57,474 bases of DNA, from positions 66,385-123,858 of the forward strand of contig NZ_JAUXMX010000034.1 in assembly GCF_030683065.1 (NCBI RefSeq). Direction: 5' to 3'. The notes under the pieces were generated by a model, which did no database searches, had not been told where the DNA came from, and saw nothing but the letters and a program-made list of their open reading frames with translations. The position numbers and the translations under genes were made by a program. This stretch comes from Pseudomonas sp. GTDB taxonomy: Bacteria > Pseudomonadota > Gammaproteobacteria > Pseudomonadales > Pseudomonadaceae. Positions within the stretch are counted from its first letter, which is position 1. Each line of letters opens with the position of its first letter. Shown piece after piece: positions 48,921 to 57,474 of this stretch.

Positions 48921-49538
48921 ATGTGTGGACGTTATGCCCTGTTCCGTTGGTCGCCAGTCTTCGCGGCCTTACCTGGTTTTCCTGCGGATCAGCAGCCGCA
49001 GTGGAATGTTTCACCTGGTGCCCAGGTTTTGTTGCTGCGTGCTGTCGAAGGTGAGCGCCAGCTGGTGCGCGCCCGTTGGGGGCTGACGCCGCCATGGCTG
49101 AAGGATCTGTCGAAAACCCCAGCTCAGGCGCGGGCAGAAACCCTGGTCGAACAGCCGATGTTCCGCGACGCTTTTCGTTTGCGTCGCGGGTTATTGCCGG
49201 CCAATGGCTTTTACGAATGGCGCGGTGCAGCACGCAAGCGGCCGTATTGGCTGACCAGCGAAGACAGCCCGCTTTACTTTGCTGCGCTGTGGGAGGCCTA
49301 TCCGGTTGAGGGGTGTGTCTATCTCAGTGTGGCAGTGGTGACTCAAGCCGCTGCCAATCAGCGTCGCCCACTGATTCTTGATGCCGCTGCCCAGGCGCTT
49401 TGGCTGGCGGCAGACACGCCGCAAGATGAACTCAAAGCGCTATTGGCCAGGCCGCAGCCGCAGTTGCGTGAGCGGGTTCTGGCCAATCTGGTCAATGACC
49501 CCAAACTGAATGCCCCGGAGTGCCTGACGCCGGGATAG
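48921..49538 (+). CDS. SRAP/HMCES (YedK)-family protein with altered active site
   Basis: 205 residues. YedK/HMCES proteins crosslink to abasic sites in single-stranded DNA through Cys2. Here MCGRYALF keeps Cys2 and NGFYEW keeps the catalytic Glu. But the conserved Asn in (I)NARxET is Gln (AQARAET), and the conserved His before RRP is Asn (NQRRPLIL). The fold motifs WNVSPGAQVLLL and RWGLTPPW are normal. It may bind DNA but turn over differently. A hairpin spans its stop codon. Confidence 0.88.
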   Translation: MCGRYALFRWSPVFAALPGFPADQQPQWNVSPGAQVLLLRAVEGERQLVRARWGLTPPWLKDLSKTPAQARAETLVEQPMFRDAFRLRRGLLPANGFYEWRGAARKRPYWLTSEDSPLYFAALWEAYPVEGCVYLSVAVVTQAAANQRRPLILDAAAQALWLAADTPQDELKALLARPQPQLRERVLANLVNDPKLNAPECLTPG

Positions 49539-49550
49539 CTGGCGTCAGGC
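49522..49550. terminator. Hairpin across the SRAP stop codon
   Basis: GCCTGACGCC (49522-49531) pairs perfectly with GGCGTCAGGC (49541-49550); the TAG stop is in the loop. No T run. It lies between convergent genes. Confidence 0.5.
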
Positions 49551-49564
49551 TGCGGCAGTGATGA

Positions 49565-51715
49565 TCAAACCTTGAACTGATTGATCAGCCGGCGCTGTTG
49601 CTCGGCCAGTTTGGTCAGCTCGGCGCTGGCCTGGCTGGCTTCGTCGGCACCGCTGGCAACTTCGTTGGCGACTTGACCGATGTTGGTGACATTGCGATTG
49701 ATGTCTTCGGCCACCGCGCTTTGCTCTTCAGCGGCACTGGCGATTTGCGTGTTCATGTCGTTGATCACCGCTACCGCCTGGGTGATCGCTTCCAGAGCCT
49801 TGGCCGCCTCGCTGGCCTGCTGCACGCTGATGTCGGTTTTTTGCTGGCTGTCTTCCATCACCATGACCACTTCCTTGGTGCGACCCTGTAGCTGCTGAAT
49901 CATCTTTTGGATTTCTTCAGTGGCTTGCTGGGTTTTCTGCGCCAGGTTGCGAACTTCGTCGGCTACCACGGCAAAGCCGCGGCCTTGTTCGCCGGCTCGT
50001 GCTGCTTCGATGGCGGCATTCAGGGCGAGCAGGTTGGTTTGTTCGGCGATTCCGCGAATAGCCACCAGGATTGCGTTGATGTTTTCGCTGTCCTTGGCCA
50101 GCGATTGCACCACTGTGACTGCCCGGCTGATTTCGCTCGCCAGTGCGGTAATCGAATCGGCGCTGTGCTGTACGATTTGCTTGCCCTGGTTGGCTGCCTG
50201 GTCGGCATGCCTGGCGGCCTCAGCTGCATGGGTAGCATTGCGTGCCACGTCCTGCGCAGTCGCGGTCATTTGATGTACCGCGGTTGCCACCTGTTCTATT
50301 TCAGCTTGTTGTCTCTGCACGCCCTGGTTGGTGCGGATAGCGATGTCTGCGGTGTGCTCCGAGGAGTCGCTGACTTTCTCTACCGAACTCACTACCTGGC
50401 TGATCATTGCTTGCAGCTTGCCGAGGAAGGTGTTGAAACCTTTGGCGATCGAGCCGAGTTCATCGACCCGGTCGGTCGCCAGGCGCCGAGTCAGGTCGCC
50501 TTCACCCTGGGCGATGTCATCGAGCATGGCCACCATCTGTTTTAGCGGTCGGGCGATGCCGAAACCGACGAACCACACGACCAGCAGGCCGAGGCCTGCA
50601 ACCAGCAAACCGACCAGCCCCATACCCAAAGTATCGGCGTCGCGTTGCGCGGCCAGGTCGCTCTGCAGTGTTTGCAGTTCAGCCATTACTGTGTCCAGCG
50701 GTAACACCAGCATGAACGTCCAGCGGGTGTCGGTGTCGCCGATATTGAAGCTCAGGAACAGCTCGATATGGCTGTCGGCAGGGTTGGCCTGGATGTCGGT
50801 ATCGTATTTTATCTGCCCGGCCTGGAGGTTCCGCAGGTTGTTCAGTTCGTTGGCGTCGAGCAGTGCGCTGGCCGGGCTGCCGAGTTTATCCGGCAGTTGG
50901 GTTGAGGCTACCAGGCTGCCGTTGCTGGCGATCAAGGCCAGCTCGCCGGCGCCGTCGTAGAGTTGCTGGTCGGCTTTGAGCAATAGCTCCTGGATGAAGT
51001 TCATCGACAGGTCAGCCCCGGCGATGCCGCGAAACTCGCCGTTAACCAGAATTGGCGAGGTGAAGGATGCCAGCATCACCGTCTCGCCGCCGACTTCATA
51101 GGGTGCGGGGTCGATCACGCAGGGGCGTTTGCGTTCTTTCGGGCACAGGTAGTACTCACCTTCGCGCACGCCAGTGGGTAGCAGGGTTTGGCTTTCCATG
51201 GTGCCGATGGCATCGATCGCTATGCTGCCGTCAGTGTTGCGGTACCACCAGGGCAGAAAACGGCCGCTGCCGTCATAGCCATTGTCTTTTGGCCCGGCAT
51301 AGATGTCGTCATTGCCATCGAAGGCATTGGGTTCCCAGCCGATGTAGCTGCCGAGTAGTTTGGGGTTTTGTTCGGTGGTCGCGCGTACCAGGTTGGACAG
51401 CTCTTCACGGCTGCTTGAAAGCTGCGGAGTGCCATCCACATCGAGCATGCCGAGTTGGGCATTGACCCGGGCCAGGTCCGTGGTGATCTGCAGTGGGCCT
51501 TCTAGTTCTCTCTGGATTTGCAGCACCTGGGCCTGTGCAAGAGCCGACAGGCGTTGCTCGATTACCCGCTCGAGCAAGGCTTGGGTGCGCTCCTGCACCA
51601 GTGCCTGGCTTCTGCTGCCGGCGAAGAGTGTGTAGAGCACCAGGGCAACGACTACCGCGAGCACGCTCGCGCCTGCCAGGGTCGCAACGGAGAACTGGAT
51701 GGACTTTAGTTTCAT
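49565..51715 (-). CDS. Methyl-accepting chemotaxis protein with dCache sensor
   Basis: 716 residues. First membrane segment about 13-36, a large periplasmic dCache-type sensor (about 40-365; [35 protein letters not shown]-like [11 protein letters not shown]), second membrane segment about 375-397, HAMP, and the signalling hairpin with [35 protein letters not shown]. No C-terminal pentapeptide for CheR. The ATG at 51715 is 5 bases after GGAG. Ligand unknown; amino acids or amines are common for this type. Confidence 0.93.
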   Translation of the reverse strand: MKLKSIQFSVATLAGASVLAVVVALVLYTLFAGSRSQALVQERTQALLERVIEQRLSALAQAQVLQIQRELEGPLQITTDLARVNAQLGMLDVDGTPQLSSSREELSNLVRATTEQNPKLLGSYIGWEPNAFDGNDDIYAGPKDNGYDGSGRFLPWWYRNTDGSIAIDAIGTMESQTLLPTGVREGEYYLCPKERKRPCVIDPAPYEVGGETVMLASFTSPILVNGEFRGIAGADLSMNFIQELLLKADQQLYDGAGELALIASNGSLVASTQLPDKLGSPASALLDANELNNLRNLQAGQIKYDTDIQANPADSHIELFLSFNIGDTDTRWTFMLVLPLDTVMAELQTLQSDLAAQRDADTLGMGLVGLLVAGLGLLVVWFVGFGIARPLKQMVAMLDDIAQGEGDLTRRLATDRVDELGSIAKGFNTFLGKLQAMISQVVSSVEKVSDSSEHTADIAIRTNQGVQRQQAEIEQVATAVHQMTATAQDVARNATHAAEAARHADQAANQGKQIVQHSADSITALASEISRAVTVVQSLAKDSENINAILVAIRGIAEQTNLLALNAAIEAARAGEQGRGFAVVADEVRNLAQKTQQATEEIQKMIQQLQGRTKEVVMVMEDSQQKTDISVQQASEAAKALEAITQAVAVINDMNTQIASAAEEQSAVAEDINRNVTNIGQVANEVASGADEASQASAELTKLAEQQRRLINQFKV

Positions 51716-51750
51716 GGTAACTCCGTCGAACAATGAGTGCCTGCGCCAAG

Positions 51751-51778
51751 CTATCGGCAGGCTGCAGAGAAATCCTTA
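51751..51778 (-). promoter_or_regulatory. Sigma-28 (FliA)-type promoter of the chemoreceptor
   Basis: On the minus strand TAAG (51778-51775), then 16 bases, then GCCGATAG (51758-51751). The -10 matches the FliA consensus GCCGATAA at 7 of 8 positions. It lies 36 bases before the start codon. Confidence 0.65.
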
Positions 51779-52097
51779 GCCGAAAAATGCAAAAACAGCT
51801 GCGCACTATGCCGCGTTGTCTCGGGACTCACAAAAGCTTGGCGCGTATATGTATTCGGTGGTCGTTTTTGTGGCGTGGGGCACCAATGGCGATGCGCCTG
51901 GGCTCGTAGCATTTAACTGCCGTATTGTGACCGGCGCGGTGGCACTGGTTTGACGCTGTTGCCGTGCTTTATATCGATGCCGGCCCTTTAGTGCTGCATT
52001 GGCCGTAGGCTTCTCGCTTACTCTCGCCCGCTATTGTTGGTTGCTCGCGCGCGGCAGCGGGCCTAGCATATCGTGCTTATTAAAATGGAGACTCGGC
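51779..52097 (+). other. Intergenic region ahead of the M48 lipoprotein gene
   Basis: About 320 bases with no supported gene on either strand. Possible AT-rich promoter sequence occurs at TTTATATCG (about 51968). Confidence 0.3.
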
Positions 52098-52916
52098 ATG
52101 AACCAGACGTTGTCCTTTACCGCGCTGGCCGCGGCCTTGCTGCTGGCCGGGTGCCAAGTTGTGAACACGACCAGCGCTGGCGCGGTGGGTGTCGAGCGCA
52201 AGCAGTACATGTTCAGCATGCTCTCGACCCAGGAGATCAATCAGATGTATGCGGCGTCGTATCAGCAAACGCTGAAAGAGGCGTCGAGCAAGGGTGTGCT
52301 GGATAAGAGCAGTGCCAATGCCAAGCGATTGCAAGTCATCGCCGGTCGCCTGATCAGGCAGGCGTCGATTTTCCGTCCCGATGCCGCGCAGTGGCAGTGG
52401 GAGGTCAACCTGATCAAGAGCCCTGAGCTGAACGCCAGTTGCGGGCCGGGCGGCAAGATCATCTTCTACAGCGGACTGATCGAGAAACTGCAACTGAGCG
52501 ATGATGAAATCGCCGCGATCATGGGCCATGAAATGGCTCACGCCTTGCGCGAGCACAGCCGCGAAGCTATGTCCAAAGCCTATGGCGTATCGCTGGCCAA
52601 GCAGGGTGCAGGCGCGCTACTCGGTCTCGGCGAGACGGGGATGGCCATGGCCGATACTGTGGTGCAGTACAGCCTGACCCTGCCGAACAGTCGTGGTAAC
52701 GAAAATGAGGCTGACCTGCTTGGGCTGGAGCTGGCCGCTCGTGGCGGCTACAACCCGAATGCGGCAGTCAGCCTGTGGCAGAAAATGGCTCAGGCCGGTA
52801 ATGGTGCTCCGCCAGAGTTCATGAGCACGCACCCGTCGTCGAACAACCGGATCGCAGCCTTGCAGGCGGCTATCCCGAAAGTCATGCCACTCTATGAGCA
52901 GGCCAAAGGGCGCTAA
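52098..52916 (+). CDS. M48-family metallopeptidase lipoprotein
   Basis: 272 residues. Lipobox LLAG-C19. Zinc site H144-E145-x2-H148 in MGHEMAHALREH, third ligand Glu in NENEADLLGLE. C-terminal THPSSNNRIAALQ is the family tail. It resembles LoiP/YcaL/BepA-type envelope proteases that clear misfolded outer-membrane proteins. Start has GGAG 7 bases upstream. Confidence 0.9.
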   Translation: MNQTLSFTALAAALLLAGCQVVNTTSAGAVGVERKQYMFSMLSTQEINQMYAASYQQTLKEASSKGVLDKSSANAKRLQVIAGRLIRQASIFRPDAAQWQWEVNLIKSPELNASCGPGGKIIFYSGLIEKLQLSDDEIAAIMGHEMAHALREHSREAMSKAYGVSLAKQGAGALLGLGETGMAMADTVVQYSLTLPNSRGNENEADLLGLELAARGGYNPNAAVSLWQKMAQAGNGAPPEFMSTHPSSNNRIAALQAAIPKVMPLYEQAKGR

Positions 52917-52926
52917 CAGCGCCGTC

Positions 52927-52957
52927 AGGGGCGCGCCCGGAGTAGGCGCGCGCCTCT
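52927..52957. terminator. GC-rich hairpin between convergent genes
   Basis: GCGCGCC (52931-52937) pairs with GGCGCGC (52945-52951), with partial AGG/CCT extension. Followed by TCTATT, not a strong T run. Confidence 0.4.
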
Positions 52958-52974
52958 ATTCCTGCAGGTATGCC

Positions 52975-53418
52975 CTACGGTAGGGATTTTTCTGCGAAGG
53001 AGCGGGTATCCAGGCCCAGTTGGGCGCGGAAGCTTTCCATGTCGAACATGGTGCAGATTTCCTGGATCTCGTTACTTGGGGTCAGTGTCCAGAAGGCCAT
53101 CGCAGCGATGCTCAATACCTTGTCGCTCGGCGGGTAGCCGAGGGCCGGCTTCTCGATGGTGCCGATCAGGGTGCTCCAGGTAACCACCTTATTGCCTTCG
53201 GCAATGCACTCTTCGACAACTACCTGCAAGTCAGGCATGGCATTGCGGATGTCCTGAACCAGTTGGGAGAACGCGGTGCTGCCTAGTTGCTGGCCGACAA
53301 ACGAGCTTTTGTAGAGGAAATCCTTGCTGTGCAGCTGCTCGGCCAGCGCCAGGCAGCCTTTGTTCCACGACAGGTCGATATGCTGGCAGACCAACTTCTT
53401 TCGATCATCCACTGACAT
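52975..53418 (-). CDS. SnoaL-like/ester cyclase-type protein
   Basis: 147 residues. Cone-shaped alpha+beta barrel pattern with LAEQLHSKDFLYKS, DIRNAMPDLQVVVEECIAEGNKVVTWSTLIGT and EIQEICTMFDMESFRAQLG, as in SnoaL-like proteins. Substrate unknown. The ATG at 53418 has GGAG 6 bases upstream; the frame is open to 53478. Confidence 0.78.
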   Translation of the reverse strand: MSVDDRKKLVCQHIDLSWNKGCLALAEQLHSKDFLYKSSFVGQQLGSTAFSQLVQDIRNAMPDLQVVVEECIAEGNKVVTWSTLIGTIEKPALGYPPSDKVLSIAAMAFWTLTPSNEIQEICTMFDMESFRAQLGLDTRSFAEKSLP

Positions 53419-53523
53419 GTTCCACTCCCGGTTCGTTGGGCAAGGTGCGCAAGAGGCTGCGCACCTTATCGGCCGCAAGGTTAGCCAGAAAGTCGACTGT
53501 AACGCCAGAAGAACGGCGTCAAA

Positions 53524-54114
53524 TCAGTACCATAAGTGTCCGCCGAGCTGCAGAGCCTGGTAGGTGGCATAAGCCGCCAAGGCGAGGAAGGCGGCAGCGG
53601 CCAGGCGGCGGATCAAGGTCAAGGGCAGGCGATCGGCGGCAAAATTACCAATCAGTACGACGGGGACGTTGGCCACCAGCATGCCCAGGGTGGTGCCGAT
53701 TACGACAAGGATGAAGTGCGGGTACTGCGCGGCCAGCATGACCGTGGCAACCTGGGTTTTGTCACCCATCTCGGCGATGAAGAAGGCGATCAGGGTGGTC
53801 AGGAATGGGCCGTAGCGCTTGAAACTGGAGCTTTCATCGTCATCCAGCTTGTCGGGAACCAGGGTCCATAGCGCTACTGCGACAAAGGAGGCGGCGAGCA
53901 TCCAGCTCAGGGTCACCGGGGAAAACAGGCCGGCTGCCCAGTTGCCGACGGCGCCGGCCAGGAAGTGGTTGGCCAGGGTGGCGATTACGATGCCCCAGAT
54001 GATCGGCCAGGGCTTGCGAAAGCGCGCCGCCAGCAGCAAGGCGAGCAGTTGGGTCTTGTCGCCGATTTCGGCCAGGGCGACGATCAGGGTAGGTACGAGC
54101 AGGGATTCGAGCAT
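53524..54114 (-). CDS. GDT1/UPF0016 (TMEM165) family Mn/Ca transporter
   Basis: 196 residues, about six membrane segments in two homologous halves. Each half carries the signature E-x-G-D-K-T: LAEIGDKTQLLALLL (about 14-28) and IAEMGDKTQVATVML (about 110-124). The family exports manganese. The yybP-ykoY riboswitch in the leader strongly supports a manganese role. ATG has AGGA 6 bases upstream. Confidence 0.92.
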   Translation of the reverse strand: MLESLLVPTLIVALAEIGDKTQLLALLLAARFRKPWPIIWGIVIATLANHFLAGAVGNWAAGLFSPVTLSWMLAASFVAVALWTLVPDKLDDDESSSFKRYGPFLTTLIAFFIAEMGDKTQVATVMLAAQYPHFILVVIGTTLGMLVANVPVVLIGNFAADRLPLTLIRRLAAAAFLALAAYATYQALQLGGHLWY

Positions 54115-54139
54115 CAGGCTTCCTAACAAGGGCGGGTCG

Positions 54140-54358
54140 ACATGGCTATGACACGTACAGCCTTCCCGCCCCGGGTAAGGTGTGCGTGTCATAGGTCTTG
54201 TCAAACCCTGTGCGCAATGTCGTCAGCCAGTGGCTGGTTGTTGCAACATTGCGCAAGCCCGTATTGCTAGGCTTTGGGTCGCACGCACCATGGCCTGTTG
54301 GCCAAGTATGTTGACGCGTGCCGGGCGAGCTAGCGCTCGCGGGAGACTACTCCCCTAG
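54140..54358 (-). ncRNA. yybP-ykoY manganese riboswitch
   Basis: Minus strand, starting with GGGGAGTAG (54355-54347), a P1/P2 hairpin GCGAGC/GCTCGC region, and later the conserved CCTTACCCGGGGCGGGAAGG block and GGCTGTACG. TATGACACG and CGTGTCATA enclose the final hairpin near the ribosome site, a likely expression platform. The class senses Mn2+ and commonly precedes UPF0016 genes. It ends about 26 bases before the start codon. Confidence 0.85.
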
Positions 54359-54418
54359 GACGGGGCGCATTCTGCCCAACCTGGGCGGATTGGGCAAGCC
54401 TGCGTTTTTATCGGGTCG

Positions 54419-55417
54419 CTATGGCTTGCTCGCGCGGTAGATGCGAAAGCCCTTGGCTTGGGCCAGGGTATGGCAGGGGCCGAGGTATTGCTCAATCAGC
54501 GGTGGGTATTTGAGAAAGCTGTTGGCTACCAGGCGCAGTTGGCCGTGCCGTTCGAGGTGCTCGGCGGCATGGCGCAACAGGTTTTCCGTGGCCTGGTAGT
54601 GGGTGTGTACGCCCTGATGGAACGGCGGGTTACTGAGGATTGCGGCCAGGCCCAGGGGCGCGGCGGCAATCCCGTCACCACTTATGACGTCTGCCTCTAG
54701 GCCGTTGGCTGCCAGGGTCAGGCGGCTGCTGGCCACCGCGAAAGCATCGACATCCAGCAACGTGATCTGGCTCTCTGGATAACGGCGCTTCAGCGCCGCG
54801 CCGAGCACGCCGGCGCCGCAGCCGAAGTCGAGCAGGTGGCCTGTCGGCAGCTGGTCCAGATGCTCCAAGAGCAGAGCGCTGCCGATGTCCAGGCGACCAT
54901 GGCTGAATACGCCAGGCAAGCTTACAACCGTCAGCGGGCCGTCACTCAGAGGCAGGCTGTAGTGGCGCGCCAGAGTGTCGAGATTCGGGGTGGCTGGGGC
55001 GTTTTCCACGGTGACTTGCCACAGCTGGCAATGCCGCGCGCTGTCGAGTTTGCGCGCTCTGCCGAATACGGCCAGTTGCTTGGCGGCGCGTTCGATGCCG
55101 GCGCGCTTCTCGCCGACTAGAAATAGCGGGCGTCCGGCCAGTTGTGCGGCGAGGGCGCTCAGCAGGTAGTCGGTCAGTTCGCGTGATTTCGGCAGGAACA
55201 GCACTGCGGCGACGAACTCGCCTGTGGGGGGCGTAACGCCAAAGTGGCTGCGTCCGCTAAAGCGGCTATCCAGTAGCGCCTGGTCGCCGGCATGCCAGCT
55301 CCAGCCCTGGGCTTGCGGCAGCTGGCCGAGCAGGTCATCGGCCGGCAGGCCGGCAAGCAGCAGTGGGCCGCCGAACAGTTCTGCCTGGCGCAGCAGCACT
55401 TCGCTTCGCGGGTCCAT
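54419..55417 (-). CDS. rsmC: 16S rRNA (guanine(1207)-N2)-methyltransferase RsmC
   Basis: 332 residues in two tandem methyltransferase-like halves. The C-terminal active half has [15 protein letters not shown] (SAM) and [13 protein letters not shown] (catalytic NPPF). The N-terminal half is the degenerate RNA-binding copy. Length and motifs match RsmC rather than RlmG, although RlmG is the closest alternative. Confidence 0.9.
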   Translation of the reverse strand: MDPRSEVLLRQAELFGGPLLLAGLPADDLLGQLPQAQGWSWHAGDQALLDSRFSGRSHFGVTPPTGEFVAAVLFLPKSRELTDYLLSALAAQLAGRPLFLVGEKRAGIERAAKQLAVFGRARKLDSARHCQLWQVTVENAPATPNLDTLARHYSLPLSDGPLTVVSLPGVFSHGRLDIGSALLLEHLDQLPTGHLLDFGCGAGVLGAALKRRYPESQITLLDVDAFAVASSRLTLAANGLEADVISGDGIAAAPLGLAAILSNPPFHQGVHTHYQATENLLRHAAEHLERHGQLRLVANSFLKYPPLIEQYLGPCHTLAQAKGFRIYRASKP

Positions 55418-55535
55418 GGGGTGGCTCCTGAGAAAAGCGCGAAGAATAGCAAATCTGGCCGGGGCTTGAGAGGGACGGGACTGCGCTGATGCCGAGCAGA
55501 TGGCCCCGCGCAGCTAGCCATTTGCCTCTTGGCGG

Positions 55536-56501
55536 CTAGTTCACCAGTCTGCGCGCGCTACCATCGAAGAACGCCTGGGCGTTCTCTGTCATCTGAATCA
55601 CGATGCGCTGCCGCGCTTCGCGGCTGCCCCAGGCGCTGTGCGGGGTGACGATCAGGCGTGGGATGTCGGCGGCGAGTAGCGGGTTGCCATCTGTTGGTGG
55701 TTCCTGGGTCAGCACATCGGTGGCTGCGCCGCCCAGATGCCCGCGGCGCAGGGCGTCGGCCAATGCCTGTTCGTCCACCAAGCCGCCGCGTGCGGTATTG
55801 ATCAGGAAGGCGCCGGGTTTCATCAGGCTCAGTTGGTATTCGCCGATCAGGTTTTGGGTGGCGGCGTTGAGCGGGCAATGCAGGGTCAGGGCATCGACCT
55901 GCGGCAGCAACTCGTCCAGTGGCAGGCGGTCTTGCCGAGGAGGGCGCCCTGGTAACTGGCCAAGCAATACACGCATACCAAAAGCTTCAGCCAGTCGCGC
56001 CACCGCGCCGCCCAATTCGCCGTGGCCTAGCAGGCCGAGGGTCTTACCTTCCAGTTCGACGATGGGGAAGTCCAGCAGGCAGAACTGTTGCGCGCGTTGC
56101 CAGTGACCGTCACGTACCACGCCTTGATAGTCGGGTAGGCGAGTTGCCAGGGCGAGCAGCAACATCAGGGTGTGCTGTGCCACCGAAGGCGTGCCGTAGC
56201 CCTGGCAATTGCAGACCAGTACCCCATGCTCGCGCGCGGCGGTCAGGTCGATATTGTTGGTGCCGGTGGCGGCGATCAATACCAGTTTCAGCTCGGGGCA
56301 GGCGGCAAAGATCTTGGCATCCAGCGGGACTTTGTTGCTGATCGCCACCTGCACACCCTGCAGGCGTTCGATCACGTGTTCGGGGCTGCTCAGCGAGTAC
56401 AGGGTCAGCTCACCGAATAGCTGCTGCAACGGCGACAAGTCGAGATCGCCAAGGTCGAGCGTGCTGTGGTCAAGGAAGACTGCGTGGCTGCTATTACTCA
56501 T
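55536..56501 (-). CDS. D-2-hydroxyacid dehydrogenase (glycerate/hydroxypyruvate type)
   Basis: 321 residues. NAD-binding LGLLGHGELGGAVARLA, catalytic Arg in NTARGGLVDEQAL, Glu in TQEPPTDGNPLL and His in VTPHSAWGS. It resembles glycerate dehydrogenase (HprA). Substrate cannot be fixed from sequence. It is divergent from the LysE-family exporter with 79 bases between starts. Confidence 0.9.
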   Translation of the reverse strand: MSNSSHAVFLDHSTLDLGDLDLSPLQQLFGELTLYSLSSPEHVIERLQGVQVAISNKVPLDAKIFAACPELKLVLIAATGTNNIDLTAAREHGVLVCNCQGYGTPSVAQHTLMLLLALATRLPDYQGVVRDGHWQRAQQFCLLDFPIVELEGKTLGLLGHGELGGAVARLAEAFGMRVLLGQLPGRPPRQDRLPLDELLPQVDALTLHCPLNAATQNLIGEYQLSLMKPGAFLINTARGGLVDEQALADALRRGHLGGAATDVLTQEPPTDGNPLLAADIPRLIVTPHSAWGSREARQRIVIQMTENAQAFFDGSARRLVN

Positions 56502-56580
56502 CAGCTGTACCTTTTCTGCTGTTGGCGCGGGGCGTAAGGTAAATAGCCTATCAGACCCCTATGCCTGTTGCGGAGCTGTC

Positions 56581-57210
56581 ATGTACTGGACGGAGTTTTT
56601 CACCGTTGCCCTGATTCACTTGCTGGCCGTGGCCAGCCCCGGGCCGGATTTTGCCATTGTAGTGCGCGAAAGCGTGGCCTTCGGCCGGCGTGCCGGTATT
56701 TTCACCGCGCTGGGCGTGGGTATTGGGATCTTCGTGCATGTGGCTTATTCGCTGCTCGGTATCGGCCTGATCGTTTCGCAGTCGATCGTCCTGTTCAACG
56801 CCCTGAAATGGCTGGCGGCCGCTTACCTGCTTTACATCGGGATCAAAGCGTTGCGCGCCAAGCCGGCTGACGCTGCCCGCGTCGAGCCAAGCGCGGAACA
56901 GACTCAGCGTTCAGCGCGTGCAGCCTTCACCACCGGGTTTGTTACCAATGGTTTGAATCCCAAGGCAACCCTGTTCTTCCTGTCGCTGTTTACCGTGGTG
57001 ATCAATCCGCACACCCCGCTCACCGTACAGGCCGGCTATGGCGTCTACCTGGCGCTGGCAACGGCACTGTGGTTCTGCCTGGTGGCGATGTTGTTCAGTC
57101 AGCAGCGCGTTCGCAACGGGTTTGCCAGGATGGGGCACTGGTTCGATCGACTGATGGGCGCGGTATTGGTGGCGTTGGGCATCAAGTTGGCGTTTAGCGA
57201 GTTGCGCTGA
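56581..57210 (+). CDS. LysE/RhtB-family amino acid exporter
   Basis: 209 residues with six membrane segments. VASPGPDFAIVVRESVAFGRRAGIFTALGVGIG is the family N-terminus and GFVTNGLNPKATLFFLSLF is the central motif. The exported amino acid is unknown; threonine, homoserine or leucine are common. The ATG is preceded by GGAGCTGTC. Confidence 0.9.
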   Translation: MYWTEFFTVALIHLLAVASPGPDFAIVVRESVAFGRRAGIFTALGVGIGIFVHVAYSLLGIGLIVSQSIVLFNALKWLAAAYLLYIGIKALRAKPADAARVEPSAEQTQRSARAAFTTGFVTNGLNPKATLFFLSLFTVVINPHTPLTVQAGYGVYLALATALWFCLVAMLFSQQRVRNGFARMGHWFDRLMGAVLVALGIKLAFSELR

Positions 57211-57249
57211 ACGGAGAGCTGAATCGAAAGAAGCCCCGCCTGTGCGGCA

Positions 57250-57286
57250 ATGCTGTTCACTTAAGCCAAGTGAGCAGCATTTTTTT
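57250..57286 (+). terminator. Terminator after the LysE-family gene
   Basis: ATGCTGTTCACTT (57250-57262) pairs with AAGTGAGCAGCAT (57268-57280) with one G-U pair, loop AAGCC, followed by TTTTTT. Confidence 0.85.
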
Positions 57287-57474
57287 GTAGCCCGGATGAA
57301 CTCCGGGGGAAGTCTGGCGCTTGATAATCGCTTCCGGATTGCATCCGTATATGGACTCCCCCCGTTTTGCCAGTGATACGCTCTTCAAACGAACCTAGGT
57401 ACGACTGCTTCCGTATATCCGGCTTCTAATTAAGGCATTAGGTGCCTTGAGCCATAATGAAAATCCGCTCATGT
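57287..57474. other. Window end: dispersed CCGGAT-type repeats, no gene seen
   Basis: GTAGCCCGGATGAACTCCGG (57287-57306) and CTTCCGGATTGCATCCG (57332-57348) resemble the CCGGATG-type imperfect palindromes scattered in pseudomonad intergenic DNA. No open frame supported before the window ends. Confidence 0.45.

Overview
The window is chromosomal DNA of a Pseudomonas-type gammaproteobacterium. The gene content (surE-pcm-nlpD-rpoS, SadC-like GGDEF protein, RsmC, class III formaldehyde detoxification, ANR-like, Fur-like and sigma-28-like sites), GC-rich codon use and gene order all point there. Several blocks keep the order I remember from P. aeruginosa, but the blocks are joined differently, so this is probably not P. 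aeruginosa. I see no tRNA, rRNA, CRISPR array, transposase, integrase or prophage gene.

Layout. 1-1571: tail of a SUF iron-sulfur operon (sufS end, sufA, sufT, sufE). 1992-13373: housekeeping block dnaE, accA, tilS, pyrG, kdsA, eno, ftsB, ispD. 13509-16562: LysR regulator divergent from adhC and fghA (glutathione-dependent formaldehyde oxidation). 16690-22608: ispF, truD, surE, pcm, a DUF368 membrane protein, nlpD and rpoS. 22609-23418 is an 810-base gene-free stretch that ends in a Fur-like site ahead of a TonB-dependent receptor (23419-25473).

25531-32005 is the most unusual part. It is a tightly packed minus-strand operon encoding a thermostable-hemolysin-family (GNAT-like) protein, an AMP-dependent acyl ligase, a haem-oxygenase-like diiron protein, a short-chain dehydrogenase and a secreted TPR protein, followed by a QseB/PmrA-like regulator and a QseC-like kinase. 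A site matching the PmrA/QseB box (CTTAA-type hexamers 5 bases apart) lies 48 bases upstream of the first gene. I read this as a self-regulated acyl-derived small-molecule pathway with no product known to me; it is the best candidate for an undescribed system.

32387-44412: an RlmI-like methyltransferase, an acidic protein of unknown function, class I fumarase, a SadC-like diguanylate cyclase, a ferredoxin reductase, an enoyl-CoA hydratase, pyruvate kinase, a universal stress protein with an ANR-type site, three small envelope or PilZ proteins, and malate:quinone oxidoreductase. 44876-57210: small unknown proteins, a YajG-like lipoprotein, a PlsC-like acyltransferase, a CPXCG/DUF2007 pair, a SRAP/HMCES-like protein with altered active-site residues, a chemoreceptor with a sigma-28-type promoter, an M48 lipoprotein, a SnoaL-like protein, a GDT1/UPF0016 transporter behind a yybP-ykoY manganese riboswitch, rsmC, a 2-hydroxyacid dehydrogenase and a LysE exporter.

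Between genes there are several perfect hairpin terminators at convergent gene pairs, three short tandem-repeat arrays placed at gene ends or starts (ftsB, rpoS, fumarase), dispersed short palindromes typical of Pseudomonas, and several palindromic operator candidates.
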